64,000 nt of DNA from Rhizopus arrhizus (lineage: Eukaryota > Mucoromycota > Mucoromycetes > Mucorales > Rhizopodaceae), in assembly GCA_024220505.1 (NCBI GenBank), contig JAKZZE010000002.1, positions 1,054,001 through 1,118,000 of the forward strand, given 5' to 3'. This document shows positions 44,764-57,756 of the stretch, one piece after another. Made by a program: the position numbers and the translations under genes. The number at the start of each line of letters is the position of its first letter. The first letter of the stretch is position 1. The notes below the pieces were generated by a model. The model was not told the origin of the DNA. It made no database searches and worked only from the letters and a program-made list of their open reading frames with translations.

Positions 44764-45012
44764 TTATTTATTTTGAGTTTTATGAGTCTTGTTGATAGGT
44801 TCGGTATCAGTGTTACCAGTAGCAGCATTATAAGTGTTTTTTACACCGCCAGTTACTTGATTAGAGAGACTATCCATAAATTTACCCATATCTGAAGCAG
44901 TTTCTCTAACCTTGGATGAGCCATTATTGGTTATGCCTTCTGTTTGCATACTTTCATTACCAATAACGTCACCTACGAATTGGTCTTTTGTGGGATCATT
45001 AGAGTTATTCAT
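44764..45012 (-). CDS. CsbD / Hmp1-like small stress protein
   Basis: 82 aa, single exon, Gly/Asn/Thr/Lys-rich and disordered: MNNSNDPTKDQFVGDVIGNE, GSSKVRETASDMGKFMDSLS, NQVTGGVKNTYNAATGN. The pattern of VTGGVKN..ATGN-like units resembles the CsbD-like proteins and the fungal cruciform-DNA binding protein Hmp1, which are induced by stress and in Ustilago bind mismatched DNA. Function here is inferred from composition and one repeated motif. Confidence 0.55.
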   Translation of the reverse strand: MNNSNDPTKDQFVGDVIGNESMQTEGITNNGSSKVRETASDMGKFMDSLSNQVTGGVKNTYNAATGNTDTEPINKTHKTQNK

Positions 45013-45458
45013 ATTTGCTTTAATAAATGAAAAAAGAAAAACTGAAAGATTCTATATTTTATATTTTTTTTCAGAGACTATTGCATGAATCAAAACGTCA
45101 TTTCTTCAAACATACATTTTCAATTCCAATGATATTAACGTCATGACTATGTCAAATAAAATTTATTTTAGATATGATTTCAAGTTTATTATATAAGGAA
45201 ATAAGATGGGTTGTTGACCAACTTGTGCTTTATCAACTATGCCTTTATTTGAACAGTGACTAACATAACAAATAAAAATAATTTTATAGGAAAAAAATTT
45301 AGTCCAATCTTACTTTATGCTCCTTTTATAAAATGGTCAAAGCATATTAGTATTATTAATAAGGGTTACTATAGAACCAAGAAATTCTATTATTTCTATC
45401 AATCTTTATCTCATCTAAATTAAGTAAAAAAAGAAAGAAAAAGAAAGAAAAAAAAAAA

Positions 45459-45561
45459 GCTAATGGTGCCAATGGCGGTTTTACAAAGCTAATAGATACT
45501 TTTGTGCTTACTCGCTTGGCGTTTTTGTATTTAAATATGTCAGTTTATTATGAATGCATAT
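45459..45561 (+). repeat. Inverted repeat, left arm (about 103 bases)
   Basis: Matches the reverse complement of 47451-47555 with around eight differences and one single-base gap. Most differences fall at third codon positions of the frame GGFTKLIDTFVLTRLAFLYL, so both arms look like coding fragments of the same transposon-like ORF and not like classic terminal repeats. Confidence 0.65.
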
Positions 45562-45772
45562 GAAAAGTTTTCATATTAGTATCAAATCCGGCTTCGTCAA
45601 TATAAACACAGTTATGAAGAAGGTTCATATCTGTTTTATCCATTTCTTGCACCCATTCGAGACATTTATTAAGCTCGGTACTACTGTTCCTTGCATCATG
45701 ACCAAAAACTGCTTGCTTCCAATTTGAGATAGTTTTCTTGCACTCTTCTTTTACTATGAGCCTACTTTTCAT
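45548..45772 (-). mobile_element. Tc1/mariner-like transposase fragment
   Basis: Reads MKSRLIVKEECKKTISNWKQ, then LEWVQEMDKTDMNLLHNCVY and IDEAGFDTNMK, followed by unrelated sequence and a stop at the edge of the inverted-repeat arm. IDEAGF with the first Asp of the DDE triad matches FIDEAGFN in the transposon at 61162-62642, but the two are only distantly related. No other transposase domain is found nearby. Confidence 0.6.
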
Positions 45773-48315
45773 AAGTTTGTCTAGTTTCTGTCTCTATAAA
45801 AATTGACTGGATACTACCAATTAACCAAACAATATCAATTGTCCTATGATTAACATTTTATCAGTTGAAGATGATCATATTTCGATAGTCAAAGAATTCC
45901 ATCTATACAAGAATGTTATTGTTTAGTCTCGAAAAATGGAATGACAAGTAAAGAGAAGAAAATATTGAAGTAAAAAATTTTAGCTACACAGCGTATTGAG
46001 CAATGCAACTTCACTCGCTACCGAGAACAGGTAACGACTAATGTTGCCACCATTAAGGGAATTTGTCAAAGAAAGGATAGTTTGATAGCTCTGATGAAGT
46101 TGTTCACAACAAGGCGAAGATACACCTTCCTATTTGTCAGACAAATATTCCTTTAGCATGTATAGCCTTTTATCATCTTTTTATCGATTTAGTCGTAGTG
46201 TTGTATAACACAATGATAGCATGTGCTTGCGAACTCTTTTAAATAATTAAGCGACAGAAATAAATAACTGAACTTCATATATAATATGCTTATTATTCAG
46301 CCCTAAAGGAATTGACTAGAATCAAATGAAATAGTATTGTCAATTATATATTAGCATTTTTTCTGTACTTCTGCTTTTGCCGTTATTTTTATGAATATTC
46401 TCTTATTAATATTGTCGTTATAAGTAGGCTTCCATTATTACTATTATTACTAGAAAATGAAAGCAAGAAAGCAAAACAATCCCCAAAACCTATAATTTAG
46501 CTTTAAAAAATGCTAGCGTAGTAAATATGGAGCGAACCACCCTTTTTTTTTTCATTTTATACAGCATAAAAAAGTAATAGATGCACGTAACTTTGCTAAA
46601 AAAAAAGTTAGCTTTTCGACCGCAAGTGGATCAATTGTTTCTTTTTTATCAAAAATATCTAAGGTTTATAACATACCTTATTATAGAATACAAAATACTA
46701 TGAATGGAAATAAGCCTTTTAAAAAAATACAAAAGCAAACACATTTGTTTTTACAACAACCTTCATTCTGTACTTTTGAAAACTAACTGTTGTCACTTTC
46801 AAAAGTGGAAAATATAAAGATATAAAAGTATTATATCGTAATTATTTGCCTGAATTGATATCAACCAGACCCCAAGCCAGTGATCGAATTGACAAGTCTG
46901 TCTTTAGTCGTCTCTACAAAAAAAAAAGCGAAGTTAAACAACATTCAATCTGCCAGCATCTTAAGTAAAAAATAAATAATGTAGTCATTTTATACAACAA
47001 TATAAATAAAATAGATTTAGCGATAGTGATATTATGTTTTCATTTTGTTTTTAAGCAGTCTTGTAGAGCTTTTCAATCAACCGCCGTAGGTAGTCTATAA
47101 GTTATCGTTACATGCCTTTTTGAGGACATGTTCTACAAATATATGTCATCATGCTGTATGCTGCTTCAACTAATATTTAATATATATACATTTTTCACTA
47201 CTCCTTGCTTACTGTATGATTCTTCAACCAGTGCTTTTACATTTATGCTTCTTTCTCTTTAGTTGATGCTTAATATATGTTCCATCAATCAGTGTTTGTT
47301 ATAATATATATATACAAATTCAGCAATAACAAAAGCTATAAGACATAGTATCTAATGCTCATCACAACGTTTCTACTCTCCCCTCCTTAGAAATATAATT
47401 CAACGCTCTATAAATATTTTTATTAAATGCTTGAAAAAGCAATTTGTTTAATATGCATTCATAATAAACTGACATATTTAAATACAAAAATGCCAAGCGA
47501 GTAAGCACAAAGGTGTCTGTTAGCTTTGCAAAACCGCCATTTGGCACCATTAGCACTGTTTTAGAAAAATTACCATAAAAGTAAAAGTGCGACTTATAAA
47601 TCTCAGCTTCATACTAACTTTTTTCTTTTCCTTATTAGCAAAAACGGACAGCTCTTTATGATAGTAATTAATAAACAGTTTTGTGTTCAATAAATAGCTT
47701 ATATATTTCATAAATAGATGTTATACTTCCATGCTTATATAAGCTTTTTTGCAAGACGAAAAGAACAACGTAATTTATTCAAAGTAGAAAAATTAATTAA
47801 TTTTTATTTGATTCACAGCATGTATTAAAGCTTTAGCCGACAGGAAGATGATCTGAATTCAAGTTTATTAGAAATTCATTAAACTTTATACAAGATGCTT
47901 TATTACTTCAATGAATGAATAAAGATCGCAATATGATCTATTGAAATATCGCGTACAAAAAGTAGGACTCAAAGGAACAAGCAAAATTAAGAAATTAAAA
48001 TTTATATGCGGTAAATGAAATTTAACAAATAAAGTAAATGTCAGATATATCCTCAACCAAACATTAACTGAGACATATCCAAACAAATGATCATAATACC
48101 TTTTTCTTTACTTTAGAAAAAAAAAACTTTACAAATGATCTTTTCCATATTCAAATACGCATATAATCCGTGTTCTCATTCCTTTTCATAAAAAAAAAGG
48201 CTTTTTTTTTTTCTCTCTTTTCTTTTTCTTTTTTTTTTTTTTTCTTTCTTTCTTATCTTCATCCTTCTTAACGCTTACTTACATTATTCGATATTTAATA
48301 TATGCAATCACTGTA
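45773..48315. other. Gene-poor region
   Basis: Besides the inverted-repeat arm at 47451-47555 no coding sequence is recognised over 2.5 kb. TA-rich low complexity occurs at about 47290-47310; the last 150 bases are pyrimidine-rich promoter sequence of the next gene. Confidence 0.45.
47451..47555 (-). repeat. Inverted repeat, right arm
   Basis: Minus-strand reading gives GGFAKLTDTFVLTRLAFLYL and NMSVYYECI, the same peptide as the left arm on the plus strand. The open frame continues to 47362 (minus). Confidence 0.65.
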
Positions 48316-49343
48316 ATGCCAAAAAGATACAACAGACAACCATCAACAATAATTGAAGATGAACAAGAAGACGTTGAAGATGATGAACTATTATCAACAG
48401 ATGAAGAACAGACTGTCAGAAGTGAACGTGACGCGGAACCTCAAAAGCGGAAAAGAATTGCACAGAACAATGGAACTGAATCCGAATTATTAAATCAGGT
48501 AAAGCTCTCTTCTTTCTTCATTTTCTTATTTTCTCTTATAAATTACTCAAGTCAAATAGTCAAGTGGATGAATCAACTATAAATGCTTTAAGAGAACAAT
48601 TGAGATCAACAATCAATCAAATTTATTATTTGAAAGGGACGATGAATGAATTAGTTGTTGAAGTCACTCATCTTAAACAGATCGTTTTGGATCTGAAGAG
48701 CACGGTAGAAAAAGAGCTGCAACACAGCAAGGAACAGAAGATTTCATCACCATCATCACAACTAACATCAATAACAAGAGAATCTGAAGGGCCCGGTGAG
48801 TCGCAAATACCTGCAAAATTTGTTTCGATTCAAGGGCCATTTCCAAAGTACACACAAAGGGACAGAATCTTACCAAGACCTTCTGCGAAACAAGTGGCAG
48901 AAACATTAGGAGGTAAAGAACACAGTCTTCAATTCACATCTCATCTCTACGTGGACCTCATTGAAAAAGTGTTGGGACCGCAAGAAGAGAATTTGCATCT
49001 AGACTATAAAGCAATGGTGAAGGAGGCTATCATGATCACAAAGGCAGTCGTGTCTCACATGAAAGAAGCATATCGTATTGACCCTGAGCTTCGATGGAGT
49101 TATATTGATCCCACTGTAAAGTTAGAAACATATAGAATATTAGAGAGTGCAACAGAGCATCTTTTACCGTTAAAAGTATGTCTTGAACATTGGGGAGCGC
49201 ACGTACTCATTAGCAACTTTTGGGTGAAACGAAAAAAATATAATAAAAAGTCAACTACTAGAAATTCGTCTTCTTCTCCATCTAGAAAGCCAGATATATC
49301 GCCTTTTAGTATTCCATTCCTAACAAATCAATCAGAACAATAA
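48316..49343 (+). CDS. Acidic coiled-coil protein of unknown family
   Basis: Two exons (48316-48498, 48552-49343), 975 nt, 324 aa. Acidic N-terminus (DEQEDVEDDELLSTDEEQ) followed by a basic KRKR patch, a possible nuclear signal. A coiled coil (STINALREQLRSTINQIYYL, VVEVTHLKQIVLDLKSTVEK) spans about residues 68-115. The C-terminal part has a folded-looking region (DRILPRPSAKQVAETLGGKE; FTSHLYVDLIEKVLGP; YKAMVKEAIMITKAVVSHMK; LRWSYIDP) and a basic Ser-rich tail. No family recognised; several Mucorales-specific regulators look like this. Confidence 0.6.
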
Positions 49344-49575
49344 TAAATGCATATTTCCTTTGGTTTTATTTATATCGAATCTTTTGTAAGCATTGACCTC
49401 CAAGTAAAGAGATGTGTTTTAATTGTCTATATTTGGAACAACGCTGTTATTGTTGCACAACTACATGTTTTCACAACTTTCTAAATCTGGATAATAAAAA
49501 AGAAGTACATCATCAACTATTTCTCTCTCTCTCTCTCTCGCTTTCATTTTTTTCGTTTTTTTTTTTATTCAACAA
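49344..49575. repeat. Spacer with CT microsatellite
   Basis: About 230 bases between two plus-strand genes, with a (CT)n run at 49521-49540 and T-rich leader to the next ATG. Confidence 0.45.
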
Positions 49576-52500
49576 ATGTATAAATCTACAAATAGAGAAC
49601 GTGGCCTCGGTGTAAGAACTAGTAGTGGTGATTGGCGTCATCGTCCGATTTCTCCATCCAACAGTACCACTCACTCACCTGGTCCCAATGTACGTTCAAC
49701 AAGTCCTTTAAAGAGACAGAATATTCCTTCTGGTGCAAGTAAATCAGTCGCTGTCCTTCAGCAAGAATGGCGCATGCAGCAACAGCAGCAAGAATTGCCT
49801 TCAAAACGAAATAATTCGAGATACCCTCTACCAAAACCAAAAAGGATACCGGAAGAAGTGAAATATGCTACTGAAGACAGTAGTAATGATGTTGAGGTTA
49901 TTTATGATGAAGAAGAATTAGGAGAAAATATAGAGGAGGAACGGATGGTGGTCATTCAGGATATGCGGTCTCGATCACCAAGTATCAATCGAAGCTCAGG
50001 AGGATCTATTCACAGTCAGACATCCATTCCTTATCAAGGTCCTCAAGAATTTAGGGTTGTTAAAGAGGGCTGGATGTATCGTAAAAATGGGCTCATGGTA
50101 AAAAGGACAACACGAGAAGTAACTTTTCATTGTAACGATTCCATTTCTGTTTGTAGCAGTGGAAGCCAGTATATGCTGTAGCCAAACATGGCAATTCTGT
50201 TAAACCTGGTGGTCTTTATCTGTACAAAGATGTCAAGGTAATAATACAATAGGATCTCTGTCCTTCCCTTGTACTAAGATCTTCACAGTGCACAAACCAC
50301 ATACAAACCTATGACATGAGTGAAGTACTTGAAATCTCACCTCGGGCCCAGGAGTACAAACCTGGTATCAAATGGGAGATTCGTATGCTTGTCAAGCGAG
50401 ACGACGTCATCTTGGGAACCGATGATCTGATCTCACGCAAGGACTGGGTCGATTCACTCACTTCCATCATGGGCAAGGTTTCTATCGCGACACAAAACGA
50501 GTTGACCTCACGTATCCAAAGCTCTGAGCAGATGAATCGTGATCTACAACAAGTTGCAGAGGAACTGAATACGGAAAACACGCAGCTAAGAGAGCAAATA
50601 GAAAGTCTCAAGGAAGTGATGGCTAAAAAGGAGCAACAGTTTCAACAAAGGCTTCAGATAAAGGAAACTGAAATCAAAGAAGCACTTGAAAAACAGGAAC
50701 AACTCTTTCAAGAGGATTTCCAGGCAAGAGAACTTGAACTGACAGCTGAATTGAATCGTACCAGACAATCATTGGAGACCAAATGCGAAGTGTTTGAAAG
50801 GGAGGCAAAACAATGGCGAACCAAGTATGTTGATCTTGAATCGAAAATGACAACAAGCAATGCGGATGCAGGTAGCCATAGACAGGCCAAGATTGACTTG
50901 CTCGAGATGGAAATACTTAAATGGCGTCGAAAGGTAGACGAACTAGAACAAAAGGAAGTTGAATGCAAAAAGATGGCAGCCAAATCTGAAGGCTCTGATG
51001 TAGTCAATGAGACACTGTCTGATGTCAAGTTCAATATTCAATTACTGCGCGATCAGCTCAAGAATGGTGTCTCTTCTGAAACGCCCATCTTGGATGATAT
51101 CAAGAAGAGCATCAGCAGCTTGTCCGATGCATTAGAGGAAGCCAGGTCTGACTGGAAGCAACTTGAGAATGATATAATCAAGTTCTTGGAAACAGAAAAG
51201 CAGGACGCAGAAGGAAAGCAAACAAATCAAAAACACAGTTTGACACTACTCGAGGACAATATCAACCATCTACGTGAAGAACTTGTTGGTGTCTCGACCC
51301 AAGATGAGGAGCATGAAAAGAAGATGCCATCCTTGACTGAAAAGTTTGACATTCTGATCGATATGGTTGAAAATCTTCAAATAGGACAATCTCGCCTTGC
51401 TTGTTCAATTTCTGAAAGACCTGTTGATTCAGAAAAGAACACAGACGATTATCAAGAAAAGTTGGATACATGGATGCAAGAGGTTCGTCAAGCAATCGAA
51501 TCACGCAGTTCACCACCTTCTTCAGATGTGAACTCACTCTATGACAAGCTCTTGACAAAAATTGATGATACCATGTCCGAACTCATCAAGAATCAAGAAG
51601 AAACACAGGATGAACAGATTAAACATATCAAAACAATCGCAAACTACCTTCAGTTGATGACGAATGATATACAAAGCAGTGCAATTCCTGATTTACCTGC
51701 GTTGTCACAGCAACTGGAGGATGTGGTTGAAAGATTGGCAGTAACAGAGAATAGTCTGTCTCAAGCTAATTCGGTATCAAAGCCAATGCCAACACAGCCT
51801 ACTTGGACACCCTCACCCTCCTCAAGCGAGGAATTCAAAAACATGCCCCATATCAATGAAGATGATAAACTTGCGCAGTTAAACAACTTTGTAAAGAACA
51901 CAGAACGATTTATGGAACATGTATTGCTTGTTTTAAACCGACACGAAGGCAGCAACCCAAACGGTATGGAAGAGATTGTTCGTCGTGCGGTGAAGAACGC
52001 TAGTAAACTGCAAATCGAGCAAGTCATGTCGCTTCAGGAACAACATGCAGAGGAACGAAAGGAGATGGATAAGAAAATACAGCGGTACGAAGAAAATGCC
52101 CGAGGTTATTTCGATAAATCCATGGAAAAGATGCACTCTGATCTTCATGAATTCACTGGTGTTATGTATGAGATGCTCGAAAGACTTGTGTTGCAGGCAT
52201 TAGAACATGGTGAAAATGTAGCTAATGGTGAAATCCCTGATCAGCAGCAGAAGTCTATAAAGAGCGTCATTGATTTACATGTGAAGCTGTCAAGTTTAAA
52301 TCAAGTGTTGAAGGTTGAAATCGAGAGACTTGAACAAGAAAAGGAAGATTTGGATGAGAATATGAAGAGAATGAAACGAGACAATAATGAATTAGAGAAG
52401 GAACTTGAAAAGAGACAAATTGAATTAAGATCTATTCAATCTGAACATGAACGACTGAATAAAGAAATTCAAAGATCAAGACAGGACAGTGCGGCTCAAT

Positions 52501-52893
52501 TGACAAAAGAATTGGAGCCTCTGATGAGTCAAATAATGAAATTGAAAAAAATGGCTACTATTGCCCCTGAAGAAAAAGATAATGGTTTTATGGACCTTGA
52601 TGCAGAAATTGTAAGTTTTTTTTTTTTATTTAACTCCTTCCATTTCCTTACTTACTCTTTCCCTAAAGATTTCTCCTACAAACAATAGACATTCACGTTA
52701 TGAAGAAAATGAAGAGACAGATCGAAAGCTACGGTTCCCAAATCATCGTCAAGGATCTTTTTCATCCCAATTCTCAGACAATAACGAAAATAGAACACGT
52801 CATGAACAGCAGCCCTTGAAATCGCCTTTAATTGGTGTAAGAGATAGACCCAGAGGGAAAAGTCCTCTGGCAGGTTTCTTGGGACGCAAGTAA
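49576..52893 (+). CDS. PH-domain coiled-coil protein
   Basis: Four exons (49576-50097, 50157-50237, 50289-52610, 52669-52893), 3150 nt, 1049 aa. N-terminal 150 residues are Ser/Pro/Arg-rich and disordered (SPSNSTTHSPGPNVRSTSPL). A PH domain spans the first three exons: VVKEGWMYRKNGLM, QWKPVYAVAKHGNSV with GGLYLYKDVK, and CTNHIQTYDMSEVLEI to WVDSLTSIM; the final Trp helix is visible. Then about 700 residues of long coiled coils (NRDLQQVAEELNTENTQLRE; KWRRKVDELEQKEVECK). The C-terminus is RGKSPLAGFLGRK. Likely a membrane- or cytoskeleton-associated scaffold, phosphoinositide-binding by inference; no specific ortholog named. Confidence 0.78.
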
Positions 52894-53991
52894 ATACCAA
52901 ATATCCTTTTAAAATAAAATTGTATGTAAAAATATATGTTATAACAAAAGCGTCATCTCGTGAACTTCTCATCTAGTTTAATCAACGCAGCACATTTGGC
53001 TCGCTTTCTTTTTCTTTTTCTGTACATGGCATACTTTGTGTAAGCCAAAGCAAACTAAGATTATTATCTAATCAGATGGACTCATTCATGTGCTTTAGAC
53101 TTCTGTAGGTTATTAAGTTTCATTTTTCTGTACATTGTATTCACTTCTATTAGTCATAGCAAAATTATTTTCTTGAATCTCGTCGCAATTTTCGGGATTT
53201 GCTTATTTCATGCAAAGAACCATTATTACGTTTTTAATAACCCACATTTCATTCTCTTTCTCTTTTGGAGTCACAAAAAAAAATGAAAAACCTATGGAAC
53301 CAACTGAGTCCCCCCTCCTTTTTTTTTGGAGTAACTGTTAGGTAGAAAAGAATAGAGATTTTATATTCAGCTGGTTGATCATACATTCTATCGCCTCAAT
53401 TTGAAAGACATGGTTGGACATATTCATAATATTTAGGAAAGGGATAATAATGCACTGTATACTCAATTGGGCATATTAAAGAGGAAAGCATCCTATTCTA
53501 AGTAAAACATACCACACATGTCTCTTTTTCTATTTTACTCAGTCTATTTCATATCTTTTATATTCATTTATATGTGTGTTCCATTGCTTAGCAAGAAGAA
53601 AATCTCATCCTCTGCTGGTGTAACAAAGCCTATTCATTTTGGAAAGAAATTACGTTTAAGCATTCACCTAGCGTTTAATAAACTACACATTGTCAAACTG
53701 ATATTTTAATAATGAAAAAAAGAAAAGAAAATTGCACTTTGTGAACATGGAAAGAAGAAGTGATGTTTAATGTTTAACTGATGCGGGTGAATGAAAAAGG
53801 CATTCATAATTTATGCTTGTTCAAGTTTATCTATTTTGGGCGCTTTTTTCTTTTTTCAGACACGAGAGATGAAAAGGTTAGGATACTTTTTTATCGTACA
53901 ATGTGTACTTTATATATCATTTAAACAAAACTTTTTATTCCATATATTCAATCATACAAAGAGAAATATATAATCGTATCTGTATTCTTTA
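52894..53991. other. Convergent intergenic region
   Basis: Region between the 3' ends of the PH/coiled-coil gene and the arrestin gene. AT-rich; open frames at 53518 and 53791 show no family. No RNA recognised. Confidence 0.5.
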
Positions 53992-55251
53992 TTACTCGGC
54001 ACAAATATTGCTCCGAGAAAGATTGTCGTACAACGGTAAACGACTTGAATCGTACAACGGTAGAGCATCCTCGTATTCGATAGTTTGCAAGAATTTAGGA
54101 TGAGGCACAGGATTATCTGTCTTGTTATATTTTGAATAAATGTCAAGTTCATCCCCAGCACGAATACCTCTCCCCATGGTTCCTATGATGATCGGCTGCT
54201 CAAAGATATGCAAATCATTCGACCATGGGACAAGAAGGTTTTTTAGATTTAAAAGCTTTTTATTATTTTTCTTGGTTGTTACTATGGTTTTGTGGATGGA
54301 AATGACTAATTTGTAAGACAGAGACATAATTTGGCTGTATTCCATTGAAGGTGCAAGTTCCTCATCTAATTCAAGACTCACTTGATGAACCTGTGTCATC
54401 TTGTTTTCATTATTGTCTAATTTGTTATTTTTCAAAATGTAAGTATTTGTGGCCATCAATAGGCTGAGTATAGGTTTTTCATCCAAATTGAACTTTGAAA
54501 TTTGATAGACGCGCATGCTGATACTTAGATCATTTAGTGTCAGAGATCGTTTTGACTTCTTCTTTTGCCTCTCTGTCACATAAACTGTTGCCTGAATCGT
54601 ATCACCTGCAATATATTCAACTGCAGATAGTTTAACCGTAGCTGATATATCAGACTGGTTCATGGCAATCCGCCTTCTTTTTATGTCCTCTAGTGTCATG
54701 GGTGACTTTAGTAGCTTAGTTTCAATCAAAGGAATGAACCGGATACGTGTTTGGGTCATCACTGGGACTTCCTTGTAAGCTAAGGATGGGTCCAAGTAAG
54801 CTGTTAGCTTATAACTGCATCTATAATATTGATGATCAATCGATGGAGGAAACTGAATCATTGGCATTTGAATAGTAAATAAGAATCGGTAGGTTGCCAT
54901 CGGTTGGAGTTCATTATTTTCTTCCTTTTCCCATAGATTGGTGGCAATCCCAAATAGGTTGGATGTATGTGATCTTTGAATGCCTGGCCCCAGATCATGG
55001 TTTAACATGGCCTCTGTTGCTTGAAATATAAGTCTGAGGGTTGTAGCCTTTGCTGAATGCTCATTACATTTTAAAACTACATAACCTAATAAAAACAGTA
55101 TTAATGTCATATCACAGTTTAGTTTATATAAACCTTGAAATAAATGGCCAGGACCAAATACTCGAGAATTTCCAATTTCCCATCCAAATCCAGGTAAAAG
55201 CTCAATATGTATGGAAGAAGCAATAGGTCGAGTATCTTTCTTTTTAAACAT
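53992..55251 (-). CDS. Arrestin-domain protein
   Basis: Alpha-arrestin-type adaptor, in fungi linking nutrient transporters and receptors to Rsp5/Nedd4 ubiquitin ligases. Arrestin N-domain: SSIHIELLPGFGWEIG, FGPGHLFQGYVVLKCNEHSA, NHDLGPGIQRSH, PMATYRFLFTIQMPM with YYRCSYKLTAYLD. Arrestin C-domain: ISATVKLSAVEYIAGDTIQA, LSISMRVYQIS. A 48-nt intron (55086-55133, GTTTAT..TTATTAG) lies between Gly-Phe-Gln and Gly-Tyr-Val; because it is a multiple of three without a stop, the frame stays open if it is retained. Mature length about 403 aa. The tail has two LPLYD motifs (DALPLYDSSRLPLYDNL), weakly like a PY element, but no PPxY was found. Confidence 0.8.
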   Translation of the reverse strand: MFKKKDTRPIASSIHIELLPGFGWEIGNSRVFGPGHLFQGLYKLNCDMTLILFLLGYVVLKCNEHSAKATTLRLIFQATEAMLNHDLGPGIQRSHTSNLFGIATNLWEKEENNELQPMATYRFLFTIQMPMIQFPPSIDHQYYRCSYKLTAYLDPSLAYKEVPVMTQTRIRFIPLIETKLLKSPMTLEDIKRRRIAMNQSDISATVKLSAVEYIAGDTIQATVYVTERQKKKSKRSLTLNDLSISMRVYQISKFNLDEKPILSLLMATNTYILKNNKLDNNENKMTQVHQVSLELDEELAPSMEYSQIMSLSYKLVISIHKTIVTTKKNNKKLLNLKNLLVPWSNDLHIFEQPIIIGTMGRGIRAGDELDIYSKYNKTDNPVPHPKFLQTIEYEDALPLYDSSRLPLYDNLSRSNICAE

Positions 55252-57756
55252 ATTAAATAAAAATGTTTAATAAAAGAAAGAACAAGATCAAATTAATTAT
55301 CTCCCCTCCCCCTCTTTAATCGCAGTGTTTCACATCGTACGAAATCCCCCCCAACATTTTCGTCTGCTTTCCTAATTTATCATAATACAGACAAACAATC
55401 CACTTATTATTGCTAAAGTCAGCTTGATGATGATGTGAAAGAATCTGGTGGTTCATTCGATATTATTATTATACTCTAGTTAAATAGATAATACAAAATA
55501 CAAATTATTTAGGTCTTTAGTCTACAAACAATATTACTTAACTGGATAAAATAACTGAATGATAGAGCAATGGAAAAAGAGCATATTCGATCTACAATGT
55601 TTCATGCTCATTAAACAGCTACACACTCTTTATTTTCGCGCTTGTCTAGAAGAAACTACAAGTAGACAGCAAGTAGCTTTAAAGTAGACCTATGGATGTC
55701 ATTACACTAAGAAAACTAAACCGAATATTAAAAACGATTTGTCTTAACTAGGTAATTACTAATATTAATTGAAAAATGCCAATTTAAATTAGTACAAATT
55801 TACCTCATGTACTCTTCAATCAATTTGATCCTTTCCTAGCTCCTTCTTTTCAATTCTTTTGACAACTCAAAGTTTCTCTCAATGTACCACCGTTCAGTTT
55901 CTTGAATTCATTCCTTTCTCTTACTTTTGCCTAAATGGTTTTCACCTCACAAACTCTCTGCTCAGTTCACCTGAGCTTTGTACTGTCTCTAATATCATCA
56001 TATTTGCTCATCTCCCTAATAGTTATTTAATGAATATTTTTTCAAAGATATCTAACCATCAATAAAAACCTGTAGGTCCTTCTTACATTTTATTTTACCA
56101 AATAATGACACTATGATTCTAATTCGCTTTATATTTCTATACGGCTTTAGATATGCTGGTACAAACTTCAATATTTTTTCTGGAAGCATCTCTATTTAAT
56201 ATTTCCAGTGATATAATAACACAATAGTCTATACCTGATATTCGAATATATATTTTTTTTTTCTTCAGAAAAAAAAAAGATTCCTATATGGCAAAACTGT
56301 AGTTTATACACATCTATAAAAGATGCTGAATAGACAAATCTTTAAGGATATCAGTACAAGGACTGATACATGTATGAATCATTATATAGTGTTCATTTTT
56401 ATGTGATGTAGGATTTCTAAATCGACGTGGAGAAAAATGCTATAGCCTGTCATGAGCTATGTTCCAATTCATTCGTCAGTCGAAATGAAAGAGCCCATTG
56501 AGATTTAAATTTGTCAGTGTATGTATCTTTTATTTTGCTCGCCTTTTCTTGATCCAATTAAAAAACTCTAAACCAAGTTAAATATAGGCATAGAGAGACA
56601 TACATTGATATTAAATGACAACCTTTAAAATCGCATAGTACAGTCTTCAAGCATAGTCATTCTAACTACTTGGAATGAATAAAGCACCCAAATTCGTTCT
56701 TTGCAAGATCCAAAAATAAAGTTATCTTTTTATACTAGACTTGCTATTCATGTTGGCATAAATAGATTAATAAAAATCATTATGGTTCACCATGACTGCA
56801 GATTTACTAAGATTGAAAAGTATTAATCTTATTGGTCAATCCAAAAAATTCTGCAGCTTTACTGCAAAGTTCAGCAATTACTGCAGACCCTTTCGCGGTC
56901 TTGTATTTCTATTGTTCTTTTTATGAATAATTACTTTGATAAAATATCTTTGCCTTTTTGCCAAAGCTATATAAGCATTTTGCTTTACCAAAGAGCTTTT
57001 GTAAGGTAACCAAGTTAGGATATAACACTAGTAATTATAGGGTTGACTTTGCAGGATTCCAATTTTCATTGTGAAACAGATTTATTAATTTGCCATGCTA
57101 GCTTATGTAATACTAGCCATTTATGCTTACATGATAAAAGTCACAATCAATAAAGGAGAGAAAAACAGCATAAAGACTTGACTGAGTTGTATTTTCTTCT
57201 ATTTCCTAGTTTGTTAGAGTAAATCAATTTTAATACTGTTTATAAACATTGATTAACAGGCAATTGTTTTTGATGCGCGTTTATATTGTTGAGTAAATCA
57301 TTCTCGTTAGCCATATTAAACAAGTTAAAATTAATTACATTGTTCTTTTTATTTCAGAAATTTAACAAAAATTACCTTTTCTTCTTTATGACACATAATA
57401 TCACATTTTGGCTACTGTCTTGGCTTATATTGTCATGTAATCACGAGTACAAATGACTGTATGTTTGTTTCCTTTACATGGTAGCTCTCTCTTTAAAATC
57501 TTGCTTAAAACAGGTCAAATCCTAGAAAAAAATTCTTGAATATTCTTTTCGAATTCCTGAATGATTAAACGGAACCTTTTTTTCTACATAAATCCTTTTT
57601 TCAGCGGCAATACGGTAACTATGAAAAGAGAATGATGTGTTGTGTAACATAAAATTTTTTCCCCTTTTTTTCATTCATTTCTTTTTTTTTTTTTTTTTTT
57701 TTTTTATTATTATAATTATTTGCTGATCAAAAAAAAATAAAGTACATTTACTCATA
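55252..57756. other. Gene-poor region upstream of calmodulin
   Basis: About 2.5 kb without recognised coding sequence. The right end (57650-57756) is T-rich, likely calmodulin promoter and leader. Confidence 0.5.

Noticed and set aside
45459..47555. Interpretation of the inverted repeat as terminal repeats of a DNA transposon
   Set aside because: No target duplication outside the arms, no termini motif, and differences follow codon positions, which points to coding duplicates.
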